Source: Larix kaempferi (Eukaryota; Streptophyta; Pinopsida; Pinales; Pinaceae). From it: a stretch of DNA of 64,000 nucleotides. The DNA lies in NCBI GenBank assembly GCA_027924585.1, contig BSBM01000423.1, positions 5,444,001 through 5,508,000 of the forward strand, written 5' to 3'. Both the position numbers and the translations under genes were made by a program. A model generated the notes under the pieces. The model was not told where the DNA came from. It saw nothing but the letters and a program-made list of their open reading frames with translations, and did not search any database. Shown in pieces: positions 1 to 12,080 of this stretch (position 1 is the stretch's first letter; the number at the start of each line of letters is the position of its first letter).

Positions 1-805
1 TTGGCTTGTGTCCTATAATCTTAGACTTCCTTAAAACATCAATACTCTTAGCATGAATAGCATTGGCTGACAACTTTCCCCTAGCATGACTTACAGTGGC
101 TAGTTTCTTAGAGGCAGAATACTTTTGAATTACAGACCACACTTTTTGCCCTTCTAGAATTACAAGGAACAAATAGGTCAGGTGGTCTCCCTCACAAAAA
201 TTACAAGGGAACTTAAGCTTATGTTTATTAGGTTTTTCAATAATGTCAACTTTCTCAGCAGGACCTGCAGTGGCTGATTTAGTGTCTCCAATATGACTCA
301 TAGTAGCTAGTGAATTGTCATTAATATGACTAGCAGTGATCAATGACGTGTCCTCAACATGACCAATAATGGTTGAAGACATATTTTCAGTATGATTCGC
401 AGTGACTGAAATTTTGCTCCTAGCATGACCTCGAGAGGCTGGGTAGGTTCCCCCAGCATGACTTCCAGAGGCTGGGTGGTTTCCCCCTTGTTTTGACATC
501 TTCTCTCTATTATTCCTCTTTCTATTTCTTTTAGACTACTGGTTACTACTATTACTACTTTCACCACATGAGGTAGAAGGAGGAGGAGAATATGTTATTG
601 GCGAAGAAGGAAGAGGGTTATGATGCTCTTGATTTGAGGTTCTTACTTGAGAAGCATTAGGAGCATGCAAGGCATTCAGAGTGGAAAACAAAAAAACCAA
701 TAGTCTTATAGTGAATCCCAGAAGATTCTAGGTAGCCATTAAGGGAGTAGCAACATTCCCCTGAACAGGGGTCCCTTGATTGGTTCTCACTGGAATGTTA
801 TCCAT
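1..805 (-). pseudogene. Gag-like protein of element A, with zinc knuckle and 11-residue repeats
   Basis: Read on the minus strand from an ATG at 805-803 (MDNIPVRTNQGTP...), the frame stays aligned to base 1 and is broken only by two TAG stops, near 730 and 540. It starts Pro/Ser/Asn-rich, continues through 11-residue repeats ending in SHA, SHI or GHA, then a zinc-knuckle core CNFCEGDH around base 200 whose last Cys position is Phe. Two more repeat copies follow. I see no capsid (retrotransposon gag) domain, so this may be the N-terminal ORF of a gag-pol whose remainder is left of the window. An ORF at 340-567 in another minus frame is a shadow of the same repeats. Role inferred: nucleic-acid binding in the particle. 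Confidence 0.6.
257..487 (-). repeat. 33-bp tandem repeat, 7 units, inside gag of element A
   Basis: Units start at 257, 290, 323, 356, 389, 422 and 455, each exactly 33 bp, with a shared core like AGCATGAC on the plus strand. Two further units start at 50 and 83, on the other side of the zinc knuckle. In the gag frame each unit encodes 11 residues (for example GGNHPASGSHA, GGTYPASRGHA, EDTSLITASHI). Spacing is perfect although the bases have diverged, so the repeat grew while the frame was under selection. Confidence 0.85.
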
Positions 806-2565
806 AGTTTCTAACTCAATGAGCAAGAAATATCCAAGGCCAACTAAGAACAAGTAGCACAAAGAGAACACCACTAGAAAGATCCTAGGTAATCCAAACT
901 AGGAAAAACATATGACTTCTAGAGGGAATTCTGGGATGATTAGGGCCTAGAACAAACCAACGAAGGATGAAGAACAATTACGTGGGTTCCAGAATACAGA
1001 TTCTACAGGTGAAAGCGTTTGAATCACCAAATACCCTCCCAAATAACTGCAAGGGATTTCTTCCAACGTCTATCTTAGGTACGGTGGAAATAGCCTTCCA
1101 CTATCACATATGTATGAGTCCTAGAGTCTGGATGCTAAGGTTACCAACCTTGCATAGAGGATCTGGGGGGACAGTTGCAGGTCGAATCAATGCGCATGGG
1201 CAGGGTAACTAATCCCGAAATACGAGATCACACAAGGTACTAATGGATTCCTGTACACATATCAGCTCTGGTAGATGCTCGATTGAAAATCGGGAGGGTA
1301 TCCCAAACTAGTCAACCTCACACGACCTCGTTCTTAACTCTGGTTTTAGTGGAGCTTCCCCGCACACATTTTAGAAGGGTGGATTTACCTAAAGATAGTC
1401 TTACTACAATTTTGAGTTTAAAATGATCTTAGATAGTTTAAAGTGAACCGATCCAAGATCATAGCCTAAGTTAGTTGGTTTTTGTACCCTAAAAAGAAAA
1501 GTTTCTAATAGTTTTTAATTTAAAATATTCTTTAAGGGCTTTACTTACTCAAAAGGAGTGATTTGTGTGGAAAAGTGGTTACAACTTGAAACAAAAATAA
1601 ATAAAGTATATAAAGTGCAACTTTCTTTTTTCAATTTCATTTTCATTTATCTTTCAAAATAAATACTTGGGAAGTAAACCTAAAAGCTAACAAATGTTTA
1701 TTATATTTTTTTAAACTTTTTGAAGCAATAGCATATACAACTAAAACTAGTAAAAGAAAAATGCCTTTGCTTAACTAAAGTATTTGCTTGTTAAAATTTC
1801 ATCTTTAATAAAAGGAATGGAAAATAAATATAACAAGACAAAGACATTAAATGATGCCAGTAAATATGACTACACACAGACCTATCAAAGTCATAAAATC
1901 AACCCTCACAAGATTTCCGAAGATAACAAACCCACAAAGTTCTTCCGACAAGTAAGAAGTAACTAGGTTTTGGAAAAGAGACACTAAATCAAACTAACCT
2001 AACTGATAAAGCATACAATCAAAGAGTATATTAGACTTTCTAGAAATCAGTAATCAAAAAGAAAAGATTAAAGTGTCAACCAAACAAAGATGCATTTGAA
2101 AGGACTTAGGTGAGTCAAACAAGCAAACCAAAGAAAACTAAGAAATAAATCTCCAAACAAGTTCTTAAATCTCATTATAAACTCTCAGACAAGTATAAAA
2201 AGTCAAAAGACTAACAGAGAAAGCTTTCAACCACCAAGGACAAACCAAAAACTAAAACCCTAACCCTAAAGTAAAAAAACCCTCAAGATAAAATCGTGAC
2301 TGTGTGTAAACACATCTCGCGGGTACCCGCGGGTATGCAAGTAAAAAATCGTGGGTGGAGGGAAAAAGACGCAACTGTAATTATGGAAAAGTCGTGAGCA
2401 TGCCTTGACAAAAATAAAATAAAAAATTGAAAGAAACTCTAAAAATATCAAGTCTGAGTGACCAAGAAAGGTAAAGGAAGCCTATAAACTCTATCAGAGA
2501 TTAACAGAAATAAAAAGACTGAAGAAAATCAACTTAAAAGACTCGCAGAGCAACAACAATAACTC
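806..2565 (-). other. Leader (5' untranslated region) of element A
   Basis: About 1.76 kb between the PBS and the gag ATG. It is AT-rich with no coding pattern on either strand; the small ORF at 967-1212 (+) has no recognisable domain. A perfect 14-bp palindrome CGCGGGTACCCGCG lies at 2318-2331, and the related GCGGGTACCC recurs in the LTR near 3290. Confidence 0.55.
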
Positions 2566-2581
2566 CCAAGCGGAGTCGCCA
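2566..2581 (-). promoter_or_regulatory. Primer-binding site of element A (tRNA-Arg type)
   Basis: The minus strand reads TGGCGACTCCGC followed by TTGG, close to the complement of the plant tRNA-Arg(ACG) 3' end (TGGCGACTCCACTGGGG). It lies four bases inside the LTR end at 2586, which fixes element orientation as minus. Confidence 0.8.
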
Positions 2582-2585
2582 GTTC

Positions 2586-3690
2586 TGTTGTTAGGGAAAA
2601 TGTTCCTATAGTAGGGGTGAGACTACCAATGTACTGGGGTAAGATATAGACATACAAGGTTCTGTAAGTACAATTATTAAAAAATGAGATTAGGGTTAGG
2701 AGGATATGTACCTTATTCAGAAGGTTGATCTAAGCCTCTCTTCTTGCTCTCCAATGCAACTACCTGCAAAAAAATTCAACAAAACCTTCCTCAAACCAAT
2801 TTCACTATAAATAAAATATTGATATTTATAAGAGAATAAAACACCAAATTGTAATGAGATATGAAAAATACATGAACAAATCTATTTGGAAAGGAAGAAT
2901 GTCTGATATTTATTAATGAATGAAGGAAATACATCAAATTATACCTTCCTTCAAGCATGGCACTTCATGAAACAAAGATTCAAGGTCTCATGCTCCTCTT
3001 CTCCAAGGATACCAACCTCTAATAAGATGTGCTAGGGTTTACAAGAAACTAGGGCACAAGTGAGAGGGATGTGAGTCTCAATTCCTCCAGCATAACATTA
3101 TAATGGGTTTGGTCCCCTTTTTCATGGTCCTTATCCCTCTCTTATATAGAAATTGAAGAATATATGGTTGAATAGGAAGTAGTTACAATCGAAGAGGAGG
3201 TTCCAAAACAACCCAAAACCAACCTTTTTGCGATTTTAAGTATTTTTAGTGTTTTTGAGGTACCTGCGACTTTGAACAGGGACAACCAGCGGGTACCCAT
3301 GACTTGTACCATATGAAACATGCCTTTTTTTTTGTAAAACCCGCGGGTTATGAACCTTACAACCTACGTTTTTGTGGGAAAATGGTCAAAACAGACTTTT
3401 CTGGGGGTTTTCTGGAGAAGTTTTGGTCTGCAAAAATGTTCCTAAGGTTATTAAATATCAAATGGACCATGAATTAGATAACTCCATCCATATAAAGTCC
3501 CAAATATGGATCTTCCATCCACAAATGTCCTTTTTTGTGACTCACAGTAATCTCATGAAGTGTCGTCATGTGACCAAAAGATGTAAGTGTCGTCACGGAT
3601 GGAGAAGTACCAATTTTGGCTATAACAAGTGGGATCACTATTTCTTAGAAATTTATAAGGAACAAGATTAAACCTTGTTGAAATAGTTAA
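2586..3690 (-). repeat. LTR of element A (5' LTR on the minus strand)
   Basis: Its inner end is exact: TGTTGTTAGGG at 2586 on the plus strand, so the LTR ends ...CTAACAACA on the minus strand just before the PBS. A minus-strand TATA box (TATATAA) lies at 3142-3148, about 560 bp from the inner end, giving a U3 of about 0.5 kb if the LTR reaches about 3690. Candidate outer ends with a terminal CA are near 3626, 3665 and 3694. LINE coding begins immediately after, so the last is the upper limit. Confidence 0.6.
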
Positions 3691-3694
3691 TACA

Positions 3695-4425
3695 TGCTCT
3701 TTATTTCCCTGTATGGTGTTTCCAGAGTAAAACGTCAAATTATTTGAAGCAAATTTCACTGGGGGAATCAGAAAGCATAATTAAAACTTTCAAAAAGGAC
3801 AATAGCCTTGCTCCTGATGGTTCCACAATTCAGTTTTTTCTTGATTCCTTCAATTTGATGGGAGTTTATTGCAAGTTGTAGAGGAATTCAATTAGATGGG
3901 TAATGTTCTTCCATTTTTTAATGCTACATTTATTGATGTGATTCCAAAAATTAATTTTTTTAGTAGTTCTGGAGATTTTTTGCCAATCTAGTTATGTAAT
4001 GTTGTCTATAAGATCATTGCAAAAATTATGATGGTTAGATCTAAGCCATTGTGTCTTCTTTTATCTCCCACGATCGATTTGATTTTTTGGAGGGGAGATA
4101 AATTCATGAGGTGGTCGGGGCCGCACAAGAGTTCCTTCACTCCTTAAAGGTATGGAAACTCTCTTCAATTCTTATGAAACTATACTTGTCAAAGGCCTAT
4201 GACCAAACTTGTTGGATATACTTGCGATTATTGTTGATTCATGTGGGTTTTTCCTTGGACATGGTGAATTGGATAATGGGTTGTCTTACTTCGGTCTCTT
4301 TTTTCATTTGTATAAATGGTTTAGCCTCTCCATTTTTTAATCCCACGAGAGGTACCATTAGGGAATCCCTCTCTCCCTTTACCTCTTTTTCTAATCATGG
4401 AAGGGCTCAGTTGTCATGTAATTTT
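3695..4425 (+). pseudogene. L1-type LINE reverse transcriptase, piece 1
   Basis: Several frames together give the plant L1 ORF2 order: ISLGESESIIKTFKKD and an APDG motif (about 3740-3830), an NATFIDVIPK-like block (about 3920), a block resembling RPISLCNVVYKIIAK (about 3985), then LYLSKAYDQTCW with the first catalytic Asp region changed (about 4170), and MEGLSCHVI just before the break. Frameshifts and stops show an old copy. The endonuclease domain is absent, and the left end abuts element A. The frame stops at 4425 where element B begins and continues at 33604. Function once: target-primed reverse transcription of its own RNA. Confidence 0.85.
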
Positions 4426-4684
4426 TGAAGGTTCAAGACAGCGATATCAAACACAAAGAATATGTGAAAAATGAGCTATGACTCTGCTATCTTTATTGAT
4501 AAACTGGAATATCTACTTGATGTAATACAATAGAATTGAAGGTGCGTATTTAAACGCTTATGCCATGATAAAAATCTAGACAAACTGATGGATGCATGCA
4601 GTTAACAAAAGTCTAATTGGATTGCTAAAAATAAAACTAAGCTTCTAACTAAGACTTTGTGGGAGTTAATTATAATTTATAACA
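4426..4684 (-). repeat. 3' LTR of copia element B
   Basis: The 259-bp repeat reads TGTTATAAATT...CTTCA on the minus strand and matches 33404-33603. It carries about 60 bp (roughly 4470-4540) missing from the other LTR. A polypurine tract on the minus strand (TTAAAGGGGTG) sits just inside, at 4685-4695. Confidence 0.92.
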
Positions 4685-4749
4685 CACCCCTTTAATTACA
4701 ACTGATGACTGCTTCAGCTTTTACAATGACTAATTTATTTCTATGAATT

Positions 4750-6430
4750 TCAAAAATATCTCTTGTTAATGGATTTGTGAATATGTCAACCAATTGATCA
4801 ATCAATTTACATTTCTCTACATGAACTTCTCCATTGTTTGCAATTTTTATTATGAAATGATTATGGTATCAATGTGCTTACTCTTTTGGTGAAATACATG
4901 GTTCTTGGATAGGGCGATCGCTGAATTGTTGTCACAATAAATTGTTGTTGGTCCTTCTTGTTTCTGTTGAAGACCATCCAAAAATATGCATAACCAAAAT
5001 TCTTGACACGTTTTTTTTGTTCCTACTACATATTCCACTTAGAATGTGGAAATTGTCACGATGGGATACTAGTTTTTGGATGCTGATGAAATTGCCCCTA
5101 AACCAAGATGAAAAGCATGGCCTGAAGTGGTCTTCCTTCATCCAAACTTCCTTCAAAATCACTGTAAGTATAACCTATCAAGATATTATACTCAGTGCTT
5201 AAGTATAAAATACCATAGCTTTATGTCCCTACAACATATTGTAAGCTCATTTTCCCAACTGGCCAATGTGAGTCTTTGGGAGACTCCATGAACATGGAAA
5301 TCAAACTGACTGCATACATAATATCTTGTCTCTTTGTTGTTAGATACATGATACATCCTACAAGTATCTTCTACGGTGTAGGATCTACTTTTGAACTTTC
5401 ATCTTCTTTGCTTAACTTTGTACTTGTTTCCATTGTGCAGGTGTTGGTTTGCAATTAATCATTGTGTATCGCTTGAGCACATCCTTAGCATATTTACTTT
5501 TACAAATAAGTATAAACTGTTCTTGTTTTTATACTTATATGCCTAGAAATAACTTCATCAAACCAATATCTATCATCTCAAAATGTTTTTTCACAACTGC
5601 TTTGAATTCTTCTATTGACGTATTGTCTATAAAAATCATATCATCAACATATAAACAAACTATCAAAATATGTCCATGTTGATTTACCTTTGAGTATAGT
5701 GTTGGTTCATTGTTTATTCTACTAAATGAATTATTGATCATATAAGAATCAATTCTATTGTACCAAGCCCTTGGAGCTTGCTTGATCCCATATAGAGCTT
5801 TCTTCAACTTGTAAACTTTCTCCTCATGTTCTTTTATTTCATATCCTTGTGGATGTTGCACGTAAATTTATTCTTCAAGAATGCTGACTTGACAAGTTGA
5901 CATCCATATGATACACTTTCCATTTATTCTAAGATGTAATTTCTAAGACTACTCTTACCATGTCCAATCTAGCTACTGGTGCAAAAGTCTCTCCGAAATC
6001 AATTCCTAGTTTCTACAAGAAACCTTTTGCTACTAACCTTGCCTTGTAATTTTCAATTTCACCTTTTTGATTGAGTTTTTTCTTATAGAACCACTTCACA
6101 CCAATAGATTTCTTATCTTTAGGAAAGTCAACAAGATCCATCTACCATTTCTTTCAATGGAATCTATCTCTTTGTCCATATATTTAACCCAATACTCTTC
6201 TTTTACTTCCTCTTCAAAAAACATAGATTGACTAACAAGAAAGGAAAAATTGGAATTTTCATCTAATTCATCATCAATTTCTTGTAAACTTATGGTCTTT
6301 CTTTTAGTGTGATAATATACATTACTTGATTGAGGACTAAGAGTATATTGATCTATTCACCTTGATGCTTCACATCAAACTAAATTTACAGGTGTCCTCG
6401 CTGGAGTACTTGCATTTGGTGACTATGGTA
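4750..6430 (-). pseudogene. Reverse transcriptase and RNase H of copia element B
   Basis: The clearest part is at 5535-5861: QHPQGYEIKEHEEKVYKL, then LKKALYGIKQAPRAWY and the catalytic box CLYVDDMIFI, typical of Ty1/copia RT. RNase H follows at 4850-5040 with IYCDNNSAIALSKN and the HIDT end. Upstream, 5870-6430 contains RT N-terminal pieces broken by stops and frameshifts. The MTRVRIASFLEMVKTKDYKLYNP frame (6450-6653) is the linker between integrase and RT. Inactive: at least several frame breaks. Confidence 0.9.
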
Positions 6431-6649
6431 TAGGATCGTGATGTTCATTCTATTCAATATGCTCCTCTTCTTCATCATCTTTTTGTTGAGGTACTATAGC
6501 TTCAACAACCTTATCTATGGTTCCATCCCATGACTCTTGTTCTTTTAACAATACATCTCTACTGTTGATGACATTTTTGGTCATAGGATTATATAGCTTG
6601 TAATCTTTAGTCTTTACCATCTCCAAGAAAGATGCAATTCTCACTCGTG

Positions 6650-7870
6650 TCATCTAGTTTTCTTCTTAGTTGTTTAGATACATCAACATAAGTTACGCAA
6701 CACAATATTCTAAAATGTGCAACACTACAAGTGGTACATATCCATGCTTCCTATGGAACTCTATTCCTCACACTTTTGGTGGGAGATATGTTCAACACAT
6801 CAATAGTGTAAGCCACTTCCTCTCCCCAAAATTCATAAGACAATTTTCTTCCCTTCAGCATGCTTCTATCCATATTCATAATGGTTCAATTTTTGCATTA
6901 TGTTACACTGTTTTGCTAAGGCATATCCCTTGTCATGATTTTCCTTTTGATTCCATATTGTTTGCAATAATCAAGAAATCCCTTTGAAATATCATACTCT
7001 CTCCCTCTATTTGATATCAATACTTTGATTTGATGGCCACTCTAGTTTCTAACCAAGGCTTTGAATTCCTTAAAATTTCCAAAAGTATCTGACATCTGAC
7101 GAAGGAAGTACACCCATGTTTTTCCGCTGAAATCGTCAATGAATGTAAGAAAATAAAAACTGCCACCAAGTGACTAAGTCTACATTGGACCACACAGATC
7201 AATATGAACCAGCTATAGGGGTGCCTATCCCCTTCAATCCACTCCTTTATGGAAGTTATCCCTGTGTTGCTTTGCAAGAATGCAACACTCAAATGTGTTT
7301 GTTGGCTCCTCATTAGGGGGTAATCCTTTAGCCTTGTTTTTTTGCTGCAATAGTTTTAGTCCAACAAAGTGAAGATGTCCAAATAAAAATTCCGTAACCA
7401 AAAATCGTCCATGAATGTTCCTTTTGGGGAAAAAGAAATTACCTTCCTTCTACAACTCACGACTAGAGGGTACATTATGTTCCTAGTCACTTGTACTTTG
7501 ATGATTAATTGATTACTTGGAGGTTTGTCATATATGGCACATTATATTCCCTGAAAGATGAGTTTGTATTTATTTTAAATGAGTTTCCTAGTACTAAGCA
7601 AATTATGCTCCAACCATGGAGCATAATACACATCTGTGATGGTTTTCTGTTGGCTCTGTTTGGTCAATATGTTGACCACTCCTTTTCCAAGAACTTGAAC
7701 TATATTATCAGTGTCGACTTTAACTTCTATCCTCATTCACTCATCTATATCTACAACTATACTTCTATAACCTACGATATGATTGATGCAACCACTATCT
7801 TAAATCCAAATACCTTTTGGGATTTCATGTGCATAATGACAAGTAATAAATAACAAAACTTCACTATTCT
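6650..7870 (-). pseudogene. Protease and integrase of copia element B
   Basis: Reading leftward from about 7810: GIWI, a stop, then DSGC, the active-site block of copia protease (normally W-x-x-DSG). Around 7390-7230 comes the GAG-pre-integrase pattern HLHFVGLKLL...CCILAKQHRDNF. The integrase core starts near 7210 with LVHIDLCGPM, SLGGSFYFLTFIDDFSGKTW and FKEFKALV, then NRGREYDISKGF near 7010 and FWGEEVAYTIDVLN near 6830. The frame is interrupted often, so no functional protein can be made. The order (PR-IN upstream of RT) is diagnostic of Ty1/copia. Confidence 0.85.
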
Positions 7871-7899
7871 AAGATGTGTTAGTAACATTGGCGTTCTAT

Positions 7900-8752
7900 T
7901 TTACATGATCGACTTTATTCTTTCTGCATTCACTAGCATAATGACCAAACTTATTGCAATAATAAAATCTAATATTTGATTTATAAAACCTATTTTTTCC
8001 ATCGATCCCGTTTTATTGTTCTTGATCTTGATCTTCCTTTCCATTGCTTCGATATCCTCTACCTCTACCTATGCCTTTGGATAAAGAGACATGTTCTTTG
8101 AAGGTGTTATCCATAGAGGAATCCTCATTCCTGTTGATTTTGGATACATAGGATAGAAGCGATCCTATCAACTCATCTATGGATAGTTGGCTTAGATATT
8201 TTGCTTCTTCGATAGCTGCAACTTTTGGATCGAATTTACTACATAGGGATCTTAAAACCCTTTCAATTACCCTTTGATCAGATATATTTTCATCGTACGT
8301 ATTCAATTGATTTACTATGCCCAAACTTGATTCATGCATTCATCTATTGTATCTAATTCTTTCATTTTTAAGTCTTCAAAATCTCTTCTTGGATTATGTA
8401 GTTTGGCTATTTGCACCTTGTCAACGCCCTAGTAATTGGTCTCCAAGATTCCGCATGCTTCTTTTGAGTGCAATGTAGTCGATACCTTTGGAAATACGTT
8501 GTTTTTAAATTCATTCATGATAATATGGAGTTCTTTCGCATCCTTCTTCATGTGAATCAACAACGCTTCCTTTGCATCATTCAACATGGCTTGCTTAGTT
8601 GCAGCATCAATTGGTTCAATATAACCACACACAACATATTACCAAATGTATTATAATGTAAGAATATCACCATTCTTGTGGCCCACATATCATAATCCAT
8701 TTTCCTCGAAAGAGGATACATATCAAATTGATTAGAGTTACTAAAATCCATG
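7900..8752 (-). pseudogene. Gag of copia element B
   Basis: The ATG is at 8752-8750 (MDFSNSNQFDMYPLSRKMDY), only eight bases from the border of element C. The core (8013-8340) matches the UBN2-type copia Gag: LNTYDENISDQRVIERVLRSL, then FDPKVAAIEEAK and LSIDELIGSLLSY. A zinc knuckle follows near 7960-7920 (YYCNKFGHYASEC) with the first Cys replaced by Phe. One or two frameshifts separate 8429-8632 from the core. Confidence 0.85.
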
Positions 8753-8759
8753 CCGCAGT

Positions 8760-10081
8760 TGATGAGTCCACAATATAGGTATCAAGTGCATTCCATTTTA
8801 CCATTAAGGAGCAAGAAACCAAGCCGAAATCACCCCTTTCTGTAGGATAGGATGTGATTTGATTAATTATGAAATAATGTGGTTAAGTAATAATATTTTA
8901 TGTGTTTTCGCATGTTTTTAATCAACTAATCAAGTGGATGAGCACTATGTGTGAATAAGTGTAGGTTCAAAGATAATTATGAAGATTGGAAAAGTCCATC
9001 TCTAGTTAACATCTAGAAGAAGGACACGAATATTAGTTTTTCCTAATTTCTAGTGATGAATCTAAATTGAATGATCTCATGATTTCCAATGTAGGGAATG
9101 GGGTTGAAACTTTGTAATAAGTAGAGGCACATGGATAGCATGGGACCTAACGCATTTTTGGGGTTATTCTCTGATTTTTAGGCATTGTTACACATCACTT
9201 AAGTTTTAAGATTGATATGGATTTTATAGCAGTCTAATGAAGAAACAACATTTTCTATCACTTGAGTTTATAAGTTTAAATTAGCTCATGTAATGCGCTT
9301 TGAGGAGGTCCCTCTCATTGCGTAGAATAGGAGTTTTGTGTTGTATTTTCATGTTGATCTATGCATCGTGTGGTTTATGATTGAAAAAGTACCCGTGGAT
9401 TATTAAGGGCATTATTTATGATATCAAACTTATTTCTGAACATGACTCTTGTATCCGTGGTCCTATGTTACAACATCTGTAGTTTTAAAGTATGGAGACT
9501 GTAGTCCTGTAGGTACGTTCCGCAAGGGCGGTTTCTAGATTCACACTCTTATTCCCCAAACAGTTTTTCTTGATTAGATTAGATTTATGCTTCTAATTAA
9601 ATATATATATTTGGTTTCAGTAAAATAGATTCATGTTTTTAATAGATAATTGAATGCTTTTGATTTCATTTAAGGACTTATACTTTCAACAAATCGGTTT
9701 ATGCTTTGGATTTCAGCAGAATAGATTCATGCTTTTAATAGGTAGATGTATGCTTTCGATTTCATTTTATGCTTTCAACAAATAGTTTTATGCTTTGGAT
9801 TTTAGCATAATCGATTCATGCTTTTAGTAGATAGATCTGTGCTTTTGATTTCATTAGATTAGGATTTATAATTTCATCCCTTAGATGTATGCTTTCATCG
9901 GAATAGGTTTATGCATTCACATACTTTTTCCCCAAATTTGATCATTCGAAAATAGGATTCTCTTAACATTGCACATACAGTGCATAGTAGCTATGACGTT
10001 TGTACGTACCCTGGTCGATATTTAAAGAGCGGTTCTTGAACTAAGACATCTAAAAAGGTAAGCATTTCGAAACTGCCACCA
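8760..10081 (+). repeat. 5' LTR of element C
   Basis: The 1322-bp LTR begins TGATGAGTCC and ends CCACCA, six bases before the PBS. It matches 22370-23326 and 32599-32969. Its 3' third (about 9580-9900) holds two and a half degenerate copies of a roughly 120-bp unit built from phrases such as TTTATGCTTTGGATTT and AGATTCATGCTTTTA. Confidence 0.92.
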
Positions 10082-10086
10082 CTTTT

Positions 10087-10104
10087 TGGCACCGTTGCCG
10101 GGGA
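10087..10104 (+). promoter_or_regulatory. Primer-binding site of element C (tRNA-Asp)
   Basis: TGGCACCGTTGCCGGGGA matches the complement of the plant tRNA-Asp(GTC) 3' end (TGGCGCCGTTGCCGGGG) with one change. This PBS is typical of Athila-type elements. Confidence 0.93.
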
Positions 10105-10239
10105 GGTGCTTAAAATTTAGGAGAATACTTAAAACACCCTTAGAAAATCTTAAAAAAACAATAAAAAAAAAATTAAAATACATTTTGTTTTACAACTCAT
10201 TTACCATGAAGTCCTAGGTGAAGGAGAGAAGAATTTGGA

Positions 10240-11300
10240 TGTTTTATGCCTAACTTCCCTATGAGCAATACTAGTTCCGAACACCTTGAATTTGAGTTTC
10301 TTAATAGCGACTAAGAATCTAATTCCAGCTATAACCCGGGCCGTGATAACTTCTTCGTCAACTCTAGTTCCAATACTAGCATGGCTGATGAAGAAGAAGA
10401 ACATAGGGAACTGTTTACCTTTTCCATAAGCGTACCCCTTGGAGATGCTAGAATGAAAAATATTAATCCCGCTAATCTCCCAAACTTTCATGCATTAACC
10501 TTCGAAGACCTTGACACCTTCTGACTTGAATTTGAAGTGATATATAGATCATTTGGATATACTACAGATGCCCGGAAACTGAGACTGTTTCCTTCCACAC
10601 TAAAATATTTATCGCTTATATGGTTTATGAGCTTGGAAGGAAACAATATTTTCTCATGGGATCAAATGAAACAAGCTTTTTTCAAAAAATATAGGGATTA
10701 TTGCAAATCCAAAGATATTAGAGATGATTTTTTTAGAATGCAGCAGGGAGAAAAAGAATCTTTGGAATATTATGCACAACTATTCCAAATCAGCTATAAG
10801 AGATCCATTCATTGTACCTTGGATCAAGAGTCGTTGAAATTAGTACTTCTTAGAGGAATCAAGTAAGAATACCTAGAAGTCCTAAACTTGTTAAGTGATG
10901 GGGATATCTTTCAGAAAACCTATGTTCAAAGTATACTAATGTTTAAAAAATATTCAAGATCCAAGAAAGCTAAAACTGAAATACGAGAAATATACCCATT
11001 AACAGGGGGATCATCCTTTCCATTCCCAACCCTCAACAAATCTGACTAGGGAAATCTCCTAGATGATATGAAAACAGAAATTCTCCAATAACTGGCAATG
11101 CAACTATATGTATTACAACTCAAAATAAAATAGGATGAAAGATATCAAGCACTAGCTGTATTCTGTCCAAGGTCTAGAAAAAAAAATGAGAAAGGTCAAT
11201 TCCCATTAAATACGATTGAAGTATGTGGAATTTGTACTGAAGATCATACAACATACAAATGCCCTTTAATTCCATCGTGTAAGGAAGTTATATAATATCT
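10240..11300 (+). pseudogene. Gag of element C
   Basis: A frame from about 10246 (MPNFPMSNTSS) runs through MADEEEEHRELF at 10381, with a TAA between them, into a retrotransposon Gag core at 10537-10870: W-x-M-x-LEGNNIFSWDQMKQAFFKKY, then DDFFRMQQGEKESLEYYAQLF and LVLLRGIK. It ends with a zinc knuckle CGICTEDHTTYKC around 11228-11266 (C-x2-C-x3-H-x4-C, all four ligands kept). Stop codons occur at about 10520 and 10865. Gag would package the element RNA in cytoplasmic particles. Confidence 0.85.
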
Positions 11301-12080
11301 TACATCAGAAAGTTCTGCGGAACAACTATGTTTTGTTAACCAATGAAAAAATAATTTTGCTAGACCCTTCCCATCTAATAATCAAGCCTATTTTAATCAG
11401 AAAAATCCATATCAAAATTGGAATCCATCGTTACAACCTTCATGGCCTCTACAAACAAGGCCAATTCAATGGAAGCAAAATCAAAATCCATACCATCAAC
11501 CATACTTCGCCCATCCATACCAACCATACCCCCTACCTTTTCAAAAACAACATATAAACTAAGGAAATCAATATCCATCTTCCACAAACTAGAGATCACC
11601 ACCGCCACAACCAGTTATAATGCCTCCACCACAAAACCAACAACCCCCAGTACGTCCTACAATACTATATGATCCTGTTCCAAACCCAAATAACAACAGG
11701 ACGAATCAACAAACCATCAATAACGAGGTGATGCAGTTCCCAACTTATGTCGTGGACACACTAGACTTAAATGAGATTAACTTAAGATCCGACAAAATAC
11801 TACCTGGTTCCCTGCATCAAACCAATCAAGAAACAACATGTCCAGAATACGAATAGCCTTTAATTTTGGACCCTCCTAAGGAAGAAATAAGATATCTCCC
11901 CATCTGTAACAAATTCATAAAATAAATTTTTTTAAGGAGACCTGGAAGAAGAAAGCATGATCCCCCAACCATTAATGTTGTAGGCCAATTGGAAAACCTC
12001 ATGTTAGGCATATCTGTCAATCCAAAATATCTCGATCTAGGAAGCCCTATAGTTAATGTCACCATCAACAAAATTCCTAT
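11301..12080 (+). other. Low-complexity linker between gag and protease of element C
   Basis: Broken frames rich in Pro, Gln and Asn (for example MPPPQNQQPPVRPTILYD at 11620) with no fold I recognise. The tail (about 11940-12080) reads like the N-terminal approach to a Ty3 protease. Confidence 0.5.

Larger units (their letters stand above)
1..3690 (-). mobile_element. Element A: Ty3/gypsy retrotransposon, 5' part, cut by window edge
   Basis: On the minus strand the order is LTR (from about 3690 down to 2586), a primer-binding site for tRNA-Arg, a 1.8-kb leader and a gag-like reading frame running off base 1. The PBS type is known from the Tat/Ogre branch of Ty3/gypsy, so that lineage is likely but is inferred from the PBS alone. 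Protease, RT, integrase and the other LTR would lie to the left of the window. The right edge is uncertain within about 60 bases because the adjoining LINE is itself truncated there and no target duplication can be checked. Confidence 0.75.

Noticed and set aside
340-567. 75-residue minus-strand ORF with PLEVML repeats
   Set aside because: Another minus frame is open across a zinc knuckle and the same repeats, so this one is a shadow of the gag frame.
2256-2275. Telomere-like CCCTAA repeat
   Set aside because: Only two units within an AT-rich leader; no array.
10087-10104. tRNA gene fragments at the primer-binding sites
   Set aside because: Only the 3'-end complement is present, at fixed distance from LTR ends; these are PBSs.
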